Part shown: piece after piece, positions 1 to 4,678 of the stretch
How positions within the stretch are numbered: position 1 is the stretch's first letter
How the letters are laid out: every line of letters begins with the position of its first letter
NCBI GenBank assembly: GCA_947631375.1
Contig: CANRLD010000136.1
Span: 1 to 5,068 of the forward strand
DNA length: 5,068 bases
Direction of reading: 5' to 3'
Source: an uncultured Methylophaga sp.
GTDB lineage: Bacteria > Pseudomonadota > Gammaproteobacteria > Nitrosococcales > Methylophagaceae
The notes under the pieces: generated by a model
What the model was told of the DNA's origin: nothing
The model's database searches: none
Seen by the model: the letters and a program-made list of their open reading frames with translations, nothing else
Made by a program: the position numbers and the translations under genes

Positions 1-137
1 GAGAGGATTAAATATAAATCATTAGCAAAAGGTAACAGGCAGATAGCCAGAACAAGCACTGCCAGGATGGCTTTAAGTAACCGGCTGCGTAACTCGATTA
101 AGTGTGTTATCAGGGGTTGTTGCTCACCGCTTTCCAT
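1..137 (-). CDS. tatC: Sec-independent translocase subunit TatC, N-terminal part (cut by window edge)
   Basis: Only the first 45 codons are present. TatC is the polytopic inner-membrane protein that, with TatB, recognises the twin-arginine signal peptide. The visible start reads MESGEQQPLITHLIELRSRL and continues into a hydrophobic stretch (about residues 22-37) that would be the first membrane helix, followed by FANDLY. Glu15 and Arg17 fall at the positions known from E. coli TatC to matter for signal-peptide recognition, as does the surrounding HLIELR motif. The ATG lies inside the end of tatB (14-base overlap, different frame) and has no clear Shine-Dalgarno sequence, so translation is probably coupled to tatB. 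The rest of the gene, with the other five expected helices, lies beyond position 1. The identity is firm from motif and context. Confidence 0.95.
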   Translation of the reverse strand, partial: MESGEQQPLITHLIELRSRLLKAILAVLVLAICLLPFANDLYLIL

Positions 138-462
138 CGTCTGTCTGCTTATTTTGTATGGCTTTTTCAACCGGGGTTACTTCTGACTGGTCTTTGGTCG
201 TCTCGAGGGGGGCATCCGCTTGTTGTTTGGACTCAATGATGTCGTCGAGCACAGACAAGTCCTGGGTTTTTTTCAGTGCCTGCTGGAGCTCTTCTGCACG
301 AAGTTCTTTAGCAATATCTTTTTTTATCGCTTGCAATGAGGTATTGGCGCGGCCAAGCCATAAGCCGCAAACTCGGGCCAGCTTGGGCAGTTTTTCCGGG
401 CCAACAACAATCAATGCCACAACGGCAACTACCACCAGTTCCCAGAAACCAATATCAAACAC
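124..462 (-). CDS. tatB: Sec-independent translocase subunit TatB
   Basis: TatB is the membrane-anchored partner of TatC in the twin-arginine receptor complex. The 112-residue product starts MFDIGFWELVVVAVVALIVV, the typical TatB start with Glu8. One short membrane helix covers about residues 6-20, then comes the hinge GPEKLP (21-26), an amphipathic helix, and a charged region (about 36-70) likely to be helical or coiled. The C-terminal tail (about 78-112) is polar and probably disordered, as is usual. The start is GTG at 462-460; this puts FDIGFWEL directly at the N-terminus as the family requires. The gene begins 5 bases after the tatA stop without a recognisable Shine-Dalgarno, so coupling to tatA is likely. 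Its end overlaps tatC. Glu8 and FDIGFWEL distinguish it from TatA. Confidence 0.97.
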   Translation of the reverse strand: MFDIGFWELVVVAVVALIVVGPEKLPKLARVCGLWLGRANTSLQAIKKDIAKELRAEELQQALKKTQDLSVLDDIIESKQQADAPLETTKDQSEVTPVEKAIQNKQTDDGKR

Positions 463-467
463 GGTGT

Positions 468-704
468 TTAACGTTGATTGGTGTCGTGTTCTTTATGGGA
501 GTGTTTTTGCTGGTTTTCATTATTATGTTGCAGATTGTTGGTGTCGCTTTTTTCTTCTTCACTTTCATGTATTGCATTTTTAAAACCACGAATGGCACTG
601 CCCAGGTCACCGCCCAGAGTGCGTAGTTTTTTGGTGCCGAAAAGCAGCGCAACAATGACCAAAACAATCAATAACTGCCAGATGCTGATTCCACCTAATC
701 CCAT
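468..704 (-). CDS. tatA: Sec-independent translocase subunit TatA
   Basis: TatA oligomerises in the inner membrane to let folded twin-arginine substrates pass. The 78-residue product starts MGLGGISIWQLLIVLVIVAL; Gln8-Leu of the polar patch in the single helix (about 6-22) is TatA-like where TatB has Glu. The conserved hinge FGTKKL (22-27) and the amphipathic helix with GGDLGSAIRGFKNA (31-44) follow. The tail (about 47-78) is very polar, rich in Asn, Gln and His, and differs in make-up from the tails I know. The reading frame stays open 46 codons further upstream, but that part overlaps the HIT gene. The ATG at 704-702 is chosen because it has an AGGAG 7 bases upstream and gives the family N-terminus. 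The length is typical of TatA. Confidence 0.97.
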   Translation of the reverse strand: MGLGGISIWQLLIVLVIVALLFGTKKLRTLGGDLGSAIRGFKNAIHESEEEKSDTNNLQHNNENQQKHSHKEHDTNQR

Positions 705-711
705 GGTGTTG

Positions 712-716
712 CTCCT
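712..716 (-). promoter_or_regulatory. Ribosome binding site of tatA
   Basis: The minus strand reads AGGAG followed by 7 bases and the tatA ATG. Its first bases lie in the TAG stop codon of the upstream HIT gene (717-715), so termination on that gene and initiation on tatA are physically joined. It decides the tatA start against a longer open frame. Confidence 0.8.
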
Positions 717-1053
717 ATTGAAAACCGGGCAGATTGTTGCCACCCAGTAAATGAATATGTAAATGGTAGACCTCTTGGCCACCACCAGGGCCGGTGTTGA
801 TGATGGTGCGAAAACCGCTGTCCAGACCTTGGGCTGCCGCAAGCTGCGGCAACTTGAGGATCATGTGGGCAATCAGAGACTGATGCTGTTGTTGCAGTTG
901 ATCCAGTTGTGCGATGTGTTGTTTGGGGATGATTAGCAAATGCACGTCTGCTTTCGGATTTATGTCGTTAAAAACATAAATCAACTCATCCTCATAGATT
1001 TTTGAGGAAGGAATCTCTCCGGCGATAATTTTGCAGAAAATACAATCAGTCAC
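715..1053 (-). CDS. hinT: HIT-family purine nucleoside phosphoramidase (HinT-like)
   Basis: This 112-residue protein is a histidine-triad hydrolase of the Hint branch, soluble and cytoplasmic; characterised relatives split AMP-lysine and other adenosine phosphoramidates. The family motif HxHxH is HLHIH at 97-101, in the context GGGQEVYHLHIHLLGG, with His99 the expected nucleophile. Upstream are CIFCKIIAGEIP (4-15), the nucleotide-contact region FNDINPKADVH (28-38) and IIPKQH (41-46). Cys4 and Cys7 form a CxxC that binds zinc in some relatives together with later histidines. The start is GTG at 1053-1051, overlapping the hisE stop as GTGA, with AGGGG 6 bases upstream. The physiological substrate cannot be read from sequence. 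Its position between hisE and tatA makes it a passenger of the his-tat transcript; a link to AMP-linked his intermediates is speculative. Confidence 0.93.
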   Translation of the reverse strand: MTDCIFCKIIAGEIPSSKIYEDELIYVFNDINPKADVHLLIIPKQHIAQLDQLQQQHQSLIAHMILKLPQLAAAQGLDSGFRTIINTGPGGGQEVYHLHIHLLGGNNLPGFQ

Positions 1054-1370
1054 GATTTGCCCCTGTTGTTTTTTTCTTCTAATCCAGACAAGCCAAAGCG
1101 GCGTTCCAGCTCGGCCAAAATGGCTTCAACCTGGATCTCATTATGCGCCAGTAACACCATGGAGTGAAACCATAGGTCAGCCATTTCGTAGATAATTTGC
1201 TGTTTATCTTCGGCTTTTCCGGCGATAATGGTTTCTGTGGCTTCTTCGCCCAGTTTTTTGAGAATTTTATCGGTACCTGCGTGATACAAACTGGAAACAT
1301 ACGATGATTCAGGCGCGGCCTGTTTACGTTCATTCAATACGACCATCAGCTTTTGCAGGGTGTCACTCAT
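1050..1370 (-). CDS. hisE: Phosphoribosyl-ATP pyrophosphatase HisE
   Basis: HisE hydrolyses phosphoribosyl-ATP to phosphoribosyl-AMP and pyrophosphate, the second step of histidine biosynthesis, in the cytoplasm. The 106-residue protein is all-helical and MazG-like. The metal-binding motifs are visible: KKLGEEATE at 38-46 (Glu42, Glu43, Glu46) and YEMADLWFH at 61-69 (Glu62, Asp65). The family C-terminal block RRFGLSGLEEK (90-100) is also intact. It is a stand-alone protein, unlike the enteric HisIE fusion. The ATG overlaps the hisI stop as ATGA, and the TGA overlaps the GTG of the HIT gene, so it is translated as part of a tightly coupled run. Confidence 0.97.
   Translation of the reverse strand: MSDTLQKLMVVLNERKQAAPESSYVSSLYHAGTDKILKKLGEEATETIIAGKAEDKQQIIYEMADLWFHSMVLLAHNEIQVEAILAELERRFGLSGLEEKNNRGKS
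1060..1064 (-). promoter_or_regulatory. Ribosome binding site of the HIT gene
   Basis: AGGGG on the minus strand, 6 bases before the GTG at 1053-1051. It supports the GTG start, since no ATG lies near the family N-terminus TDCIFC. Confidence 0.7.
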
Positions 1371-1750
1371 CGGTAAATCTCATCCGGATTTTTTAGGACA
1401 GGTTCAGTGGTTTGCCAGCTACTTTCCTGCAGTTGCAAGAAAAAGCAATGATGGCGTCCAGTATGACAGGCAATTCCCCCTATTTGCTCGACTTCAAGCA
1501 AGATAGCGTCTTGATCACAATCCAGCCGGATAGATTTTATACGTTGTTGATGGCCGGACTGTTCACCTTTATGCCAGAGCTTTTGTCTTGAACGTGACCA
1601 GTAAACAGCATGACCGCTTTCTGCAGTAAGCCGTAGTGACTCTCTATTCATCCAAGCGAGAGTGAGTACTTGCTTGCTGGAATGTTCCTGGGTGATAACC
1701 GGGACGAGCCCGTCGCTGTTCCAGTGAACTTCGTCCAGCCAGTCGCTCAT
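1367..1750 (-). CDS. hisI: Phosphoribosyl-AMP cyclohydrolase HisI
   Basis: HisI opens the adenine ring of phosphoribosyl-AMP to give ProFAR, the third histidine step; it is a zinc and magnesium enzyme that works as a dimer. The 127-residue product has the family motifs in order: VLTLAWMNRESL (28-39), YWSRSRQKLWHKGEQSG (50-66), the acidic metal site DCDQD (77-81, with Asp77, Asp79 and Asp81), and ACHTGRHHCFF (94-104). Cys78, Cys95 and Cys102 are the expected zinc ligands. The usual HisE domain is absent and is encoded by the next gene. GAGGT lies 6 bases before the ATG, inside the hisF end, and the ATGA junction overlaps hisF by 4 bases. Confidence 0.97.
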   Translation of the reverse strand: MSDWLDEVHWNSDGLVPVITQEHSSKQVLTLAWMNRESLRLTAESGHAVYWSRSRQKLWHKGEQSGHQQRIKSIRLDCDQDAILLEVEQIGGIACHTGRHHCFFLQLQESSWQTTEPVLKNPDEIYR

Positions 1751-2520
1751 AAGCGTACCTCAATGCCTTGTTCCGCCATTTGTTGTTTGGCTTCAGCAAT
1801 GGTGTGTTCGCCAAAGTGAAAAATGCTGGCGGCCAACACCGCATCGGCATGCCCCAACTTGATGCCATCGATCAGATCCTGCAACTTTCCAACACCACCA
1901 GAAGCGATAACGGGAACACTGACAGCATCACTGACGGCCCGGGTTAATTCCAGATCAAAACCTGAGCGAGTACCATCGCGATCCATACTGGTTAGTAGTA
2001 ATTCACCGGCGCCTAATGCCACCATTTTTTTGGCCCATTCGATTGCATCAATGCCAGTGGCATTGCGGCCGCCATGAGTAAATATTTCCCATCTTGGTTG
2101 TTCATCTTCAGTGGAAACCCGTTTGGCATCAATGGCGACGACAATACATTGTGAGCCAAACTTTTCGGCGGCTTCACGGACAAAATCAGGGTTGGTGACG
2201 GCAGCAGAGTTAATACCAACTTTGTCAGCTCCGGCATTTAACATACGGCGAATATCAGCAACGCTGCGGATGCCGCCGCCAACCGTGAGCGGAATAAACA
2301 CCTGACTGGCAACCGCTCTGACCACGTCTTCCATGGTGTCGCGATTATCGGCGGTCGCGGTGATATCCAGAAAGGTCAGTTCATCTGCACCTTGTTCGTC
2401 GTAGCGTTTGGCAATTTCAACTGGATCACCGGCATCGCGTATATCAACAAACTGTACGCCTTTGACAACACGGCCGGCATCAACATCAAGACAGGGAATA
2501 ATGCGTTTTGCGAGTGCCAT
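1747..2520 (-). CDS. hisF: Imidazole glycerol phosphate synthase, cyclase subunit HisF
   Basis: HisF is the barrel subunit that joins ammonia from HisH to PRFAR, giving imidazole glycerol phosphate and AICAR; the latter feeds purine synthesis. The 257-residue product has a complete (beta-alpha)8 barrel. The catalytic aspartates are Asp12 (IIPCLDVD) and Asp131 (VVAIDAKR), matching Asp11 and Asp130 of the Thermotoga enzyme. Phosphate-binding loops are seen at TVGGGIR (79-85), SMDRDGTRSGFD (178-189) and ASGGVG (206-211). The internal half-barrel similarity to HisA is typical. The ATG is one base after the hisA stop (TGATATG), without a Shine-Dalgarno, so translation is probably coupled to hisA. 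Its partner HisH is two genes upstream in the same run. Confidence 0.98.
   Translation of the reverse strand: MALAKRIIPCLDVDAGRVVKGVQFVDIRDAGDPVEIAKRYDEQGADELTFLDITATADNRDTMEDVVRAVASQVFIPLTVGGGIRSVADIRRMLNAGADKVGINSAAVTNPDFVREAAEKFGSQCIVVAIDAKRVSTEDEQPRWEIFTHGGRNATGIDAIEWAKKMVALGAGELLLTSMDRDGTRSGFDLELTRAVSDAVSVPVIASGGVGKLQDLIDGIKLGHADAVLAASIFHFGEHTIAEAKQQMAEQGIEVRL
1757..1761 (-). promoter_or_regulatory. Ribosome binding site of hisI within hisF
   Basis: GAGGT on the minus strand, 6 bases before the hisI ATG. It is one of the better Shine-Dalgarno matches in the run and lies in the last codons of hisF, so hisI can be initiated directly as well as by coupling. Confidence 0.7.
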
Positions 2521-2521
2521 A

Positions 2522-3277
2522 TCAAAATTGCAATTGCAGTGGTGGGTTCAACCGATCGGCCAGCGCCTGGCCTTCTGCCAGATCGATGGTGCCTTCATAA
2601 ATTGCACGACCAATAATGGCGCCCATAATGCCTTCGGTTTCGTAATGGCAAAGTGCTTTGATATCGTCATAATTGGTTACACCGCCGGAAGCGATCACCG
2701 GAATGTTGATCGCTCGCGCCAGATTACGCGTTGATTCGAGATTGACTCCCTGCATCATGCCATCACGGCTGATATCAGTATAAATAATCGCTTCAACCCC
2801 ATCCTGCTCGAATTGTTGCGCAATATCGATCACATCGTGATTGGAGAGTTTTGACCAGCCATCAATGGCAACTTTGCCATCTTTTGCATCAAGACCAACA
2901 ATGATATGTCCTGGAAACTCGGCGCAGACATCACCCACAAAATGTGGGGCATTTATCGCCTTGGTGCCAATAATGACATAGCGAACACCTGCATCAAGAT
3001 AGGTTTGTATGGTGTCTTCGTCCCGGATTCCGCCGCCGACCTGTACGTCCAGATCAGGAAATGCTGCACAAATTTGATGAATAACATCAGCGTTAACCGG
3101 GCTGCCGGCAAAAGCACCGTCCAGATCCACCATGTGCAGGCGTTTGGCGCCCGCTTCGACCCATTTGGTTGCGACTGCCAGCGGATCTTCTGAAAAAACA
3201 GTGTCATCGTCCATGCGGCCCTGACGCAAACGAACGCAATGACCGTTTTTGAGATCAATGGCGGGGATTAATAACAT
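2522..3277 (-). CDS. hisA: ProFAR isomerase HisA
   Basis: HisA catalyses the Amadori-type isomerisation of ProFAR to PRFAR, the substrate of HisHF. The 251-residue product is a (beta-alpha)8 barrel homologous to HisF. The general acid and base residues are Asp8 (LLIPAIDLKNG) and Asp130 (IIVGLDAKDG). Phosphate loops are QVGGGIRDEDT (79-89), YTDISRDGMMQG (166-177) and ASGGVTNYDD (196-205). The family motif LHMVDLDGA (47-55) is also present. The start ATG has GGAGA upstream (3288-3284, minus strand) with 6 bases between. A 24-base gap separates it from hisH, too short to hold more than the ribosome binding site. The HisA motifs LKNGHCVRL and HMVDLDGAF separate it from the neighbouring HisF. Confidence 0.98.
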   Translation of the reverse strand: MLLIPAIDLKNGHCVRLRQGRMDDDTVFSEDPLAVATKWVEAGAKRLHMVDLDGAFAGSPVNADVIHQICAAFPDLDVQVGGGIRDEDTIQTYLDAGVRYVIIGTKAINAPHFVGDVCAEFPGHIIVGLDAKDGKVAIDGWSKLSNHDVIDIAQQFEQDGVEAIIYTDISRDGMMQGVNLESTRNLARAINIPVIASGGVTNYDDIKALCHYETEGIMGAIIGRAIYEGTIDLAEGQALADRLNPPLQLQF

Positions 3278-3301
3278 AATGTTTCTCCGTCAAACAGGTT
3301 C

Positions 3302-3937
3302 TCAGGACTGACCGTCCCAGTTGATAAAATTTTTCAATAATTGCAAACCAGCATGCTGGCTTTTTTCAGGGTGAAACTGTACTGCAAATACATTTTCTTT
3401 AGCCAGTGCAGCGGCAAATGGCAAAGGGTAATGGCTATGGCCTGCAATGCTGTCGTCATTGCCAGGTTTTACATAAAAGCTGTGGACAAAGTAAAAGCGG
3501 CTGTTTTGTGGGATATTTCGCCATAAAGGATGTGGATATCGCTGCTCAACCTCATTCCAGCCCATATGCGGTACTTTGAGATGCTGCTGAATGGCTGAAT
3601 CAAAGTACACGACTTCACCATCAATAATGTCAAGTCCGGCCGAGCCTCCATTTTCCTGGCTACGGGTTAACAAGGACTGCATACCAAGACAAATGCCCAG
3701 AAAAGGTTTGTGTTTGACGACATCACCGATAACCCGGTCGAGACCAAGTCGTTTGAGTTCTGTCATACAATCGCGGATAGCGCCGACACCTGGGAAGATA
3801 ATATGATCTGCTGAGCGGATTTTCTCCGCATCAGCAGTAACGAGGATCTGGCTCTGGTTATCAGTAACGGCTTCCAGCGCTTTGGAGACAGAGCGCAAAT
3901 TACCCATACCGTAATCAATAACTGCAACGCGATGCAT
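3302..3937 (-). CDS. hisH: Imidazole glycerol phosphate synthase, glutaminase subunit HisH
   Basis: HisH is the class I glutamine amidotransferase that supplies ammonia through the HisF barrel. The 211-residue product carries the whole triad: Cys83 in GICLGMQ, His189 and Glu191 in QFHPEKS. Other family blocks are the N-terminal VIDYGMGNLRSV (6-17), the PGVG turn (49-52), VPHMGWNEV (122-130) and FYFVHSFYV (148-156). The ATG at 3937 precedes HRVAVIDYG directly and no in-frame start fits the family better; the Shine-Dalgarno is poor. It follows hisB after 47 bases, the widest gap within the run, where a candidate internal promoter lies. The protein needs HisF for activity. Confidence 0.98.
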   Translation of the reverse strand: MHRVAVIDYGMGNLRSVSKALEAVTDNQSQILVTADAEKIRSADHIIFPGVGAIRDCMTELKRLGLDRVIGDVVKHKPFLGICLGMQSLLTRSQENGGSAGLDIIDGEVVYFDSAIQQHLKVPHMGWNEVEQRYPHPLWRNIPQNSRFYFVHSFYVKPGNDDSIAGHSHYPLPFAAALAKENVFAVQFHPEKSQHAGLQLLKNFINWDGQS

Positions 3938-3971
3938 AAAACTAAAGGTCCGTGCCTGGAGAGGTAGTTGA

Positions 3972-3986
3972 AATCGTTAAACGATT
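3972..3986. repeat. Perfect 15-base palindrome at the hisB-hisH junction
   Basis: The plus strand reads AATCGTT-A-AACGATT: two 7-base arms that are exact inverse complements around one central base. It overlaps the hisB stop codon and the last three bases of the candidate TATAAT, and covers the predicted transcription start. With a one-base centre it would make only a weak hairpin with no following U-run, so a protein-binding site is more plausible than a terminator. No known operator is recognised. Confidence 0.5.
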
Positions 3987-4011
3987 ATAAAGCACCTTTG
4001 GTTGATGGTAA
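3984..4011 (-). promoter_or_regulatory. Candidate internal promoter before hisH
   Basis: The minus strand has TTACCA (4011-4006; four of six matches to the sigma-70 -35 box), a 16-base spacer, and a perfect TATAAT (3989-3984) formed by the last hisB sense codon, its stop and the next base. A transcript would start near 3977 and carry a leader of about 40 bases before the hisH ATG. hisB-hisH is the largest intergenic gap in the run, which suits an internal promoter. AT-rich sequence at a stop codon can give such a match by chance, so this is a prediction only. Confidence 0.35.
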
Positions 4012-4578
4012 TTGTTGTAATGCACGTTCATCAAGGGTGACAGCCATTCTTAATGCGCGACCAAACGCCTTAAAAATGGTTTCTGCGATGTGGTGAGCGT
4101 TACGCCCTTTCAGGCTGTCGATGTGCAAGGTCAGACTGGCATGATTCACCAAGCCCTGGAAAAACTCATAAAACAAATCAACGTCAAATTCGCCGATTTT
4201 ATCGCGGTTAAATGTGACATCGAATTCAAAGCCCGGTCTGCCGGACAGATCCAGTACAACGCGCGACAGTGCTTCATCCAGCGGGACATAGGAATGTCCG
4301 TAACGAATGATGCCTTTTTTATCTCCTAACGCCTGTTTCAGTGCCTGGCCGATGGTAATACCGACATCTTCCACTGTGTGATGGGCATCAATGTGCAGGT
4401 CACCGATCGCCTTGATTTGCAGATCAAATAAACCATGACGAGCAATTTGCTCCAGCATGTGATCGAGAAAAGGAACACCGGTTTCCGATTGAAACTTTCC
4501 TGAACCATCCAGGTTGATTGACACCTCAACCTGGGTTTCGAGCGTATTACGCGCAACGGTGGCGTTACGAGCTATCAT
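3985..4578 (-). CDS. hisB: Imidazoleglycerol-phosphate dehydratase HisB (monofunctional)
   Basis: HisB dehydrates imidazole glycerol phosphate to imidazole acetol phosphate, a manganese-dependent step. The 197-residue product has the length of the dehydratase alone; the N-terminal histidinol-phosphatase domain of the enteric enzyme is missing. Metal-binding motifs are PFLDHMLEQIARHG (36-49), LHIDAHHTVEDVGI (61-74, with His66, His67 and Glu70) and NAHHIAETIFKAFGRAL (160-176, with His162, His163 and Glu166). LSGRPGFEFD (111-120) is also characteristic. The ATG at 4578 has AGGA 7 bases upstream (4589-4586, minus strand) and leads into RNATVARNTLETQ, the usual family start. It is the first gene of the minus-strand run and lies 100 bases from the divergent regulator gene. 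Histidinol-phosphatase must be encoded elsewhere. Confidence 0.98.
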   Translation of the reverse strand: MIARNATVARNTLETQVEVSINLDGSGKFQSETGVPFLDHMLEQIARHGLFDLQIKAIGDLHIDAHHTVEDVGITIGQALKQALGDKKGIIRYGHSYVPLDEALSRVVLDLSGRPGFEFDVTFNRDKIGEFDVDLFYEFFQGLVNHASLTLHIDSLKGRNAHHIAETIFKAFGRALRMAVTLDERALQQLPSTKGAL

Positions 4579-4604
4579 TTGTTTTTCCTGAATAACTTAA
4601 ATAA

Positions 4605-4623
4605 AAACAGATAATAACTGTTT
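4605..4623. repeat. Inverted repeat in the hisB-fnr divergent region
   Basis: The plus strand reads AAACAG, seven AT-only bases, then CTGTTT: perfect 6-base arms. The candidate hisB -10 box lies entirely in the spacer, so a bound protein would cover the promoter. The arms do not match the FNR consensus (TTGAT-N4-ATCAA). It could also be chance in AT-rich sequence. A hairpin here would not act as a terminator for any gene. Confidence 0.4.
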
Positions 4624-4639
4624 CAGCGATGGGATTGAA
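4611..4639 (-). promoter_or_regulatory. Candidate promoter of the his-hinT-tat run
   Basis: The minus strand has TTCAAT (4639-4634; a weak -35 match, three of six), a 17-base spacer and TATTAT (4616-4611; five of six matches to the -10 box). A start near 4604 would leave a leader of about 25 bases with the hisB ribosome binding site. There is no room for a histidine attenuator and no run of histidine codons, so classical his attenuation is unlikely. The weak -35 could mean help by an activator. Confidence 0.4.
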
Positions 4640-4643
4640 GCGT

Positions 4644-4649
4644 TATGAT
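4644..4649 (+). promoter_or_regulatory. Candidate -10 box of the fnr-like gene
   Basis: TATGAT matches the sigma-70 -10 consensus in five of six bases and ends 29 bases before the start codon. No convincing -35 box lies at 16-18 bases upstream (TTCAGC at 4622-4627 is the best, three of six). A transcript would begin near 4656. The hisB -35 candidate is only 4 bases away, so the two divergent promoters would share the same short DNA. Confidence 0.3.
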
Positions 4650-4678
4650 GTCCGAGGACTTTTTTGACGGGACAGAAA

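Noticed and set aside
104..583. 159-codon open frame on the plus strand
   Set aside because: It is antisense to tatB and tatA, which have clear family motifs; its low-complexity Cys/Ser/Phe-rich translation looks like a shadow and lacks any known motif.
705..842. Longer TatA start adding 46 residues
   Set aside because: The extension overlaps the HIT gene out of frame, and the ATG at 704 has a good Shine-Dalgarno and gives the exact TatA N-terminus.
2408..2734. 108-codon plus-strand open frame across the hisA-hisF junction
   Set aside because: It is antisense to two intact enzymes and shows no motif; a shadow of their codon pattern.
3278..3301. Possible terminator or promoter between hisH and hisA
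   Set aside because: The 24 bases hold only the hisA ribosome binding site; no hairpin with a U-run is seen.
4631..4650. Possible FNR box (TTGAA-N4-TATGA at 4636-4649)
   Set aside because: The left half resembles TTGAT but the right half does not resemble ATCAA, so there is no usable FNR site.
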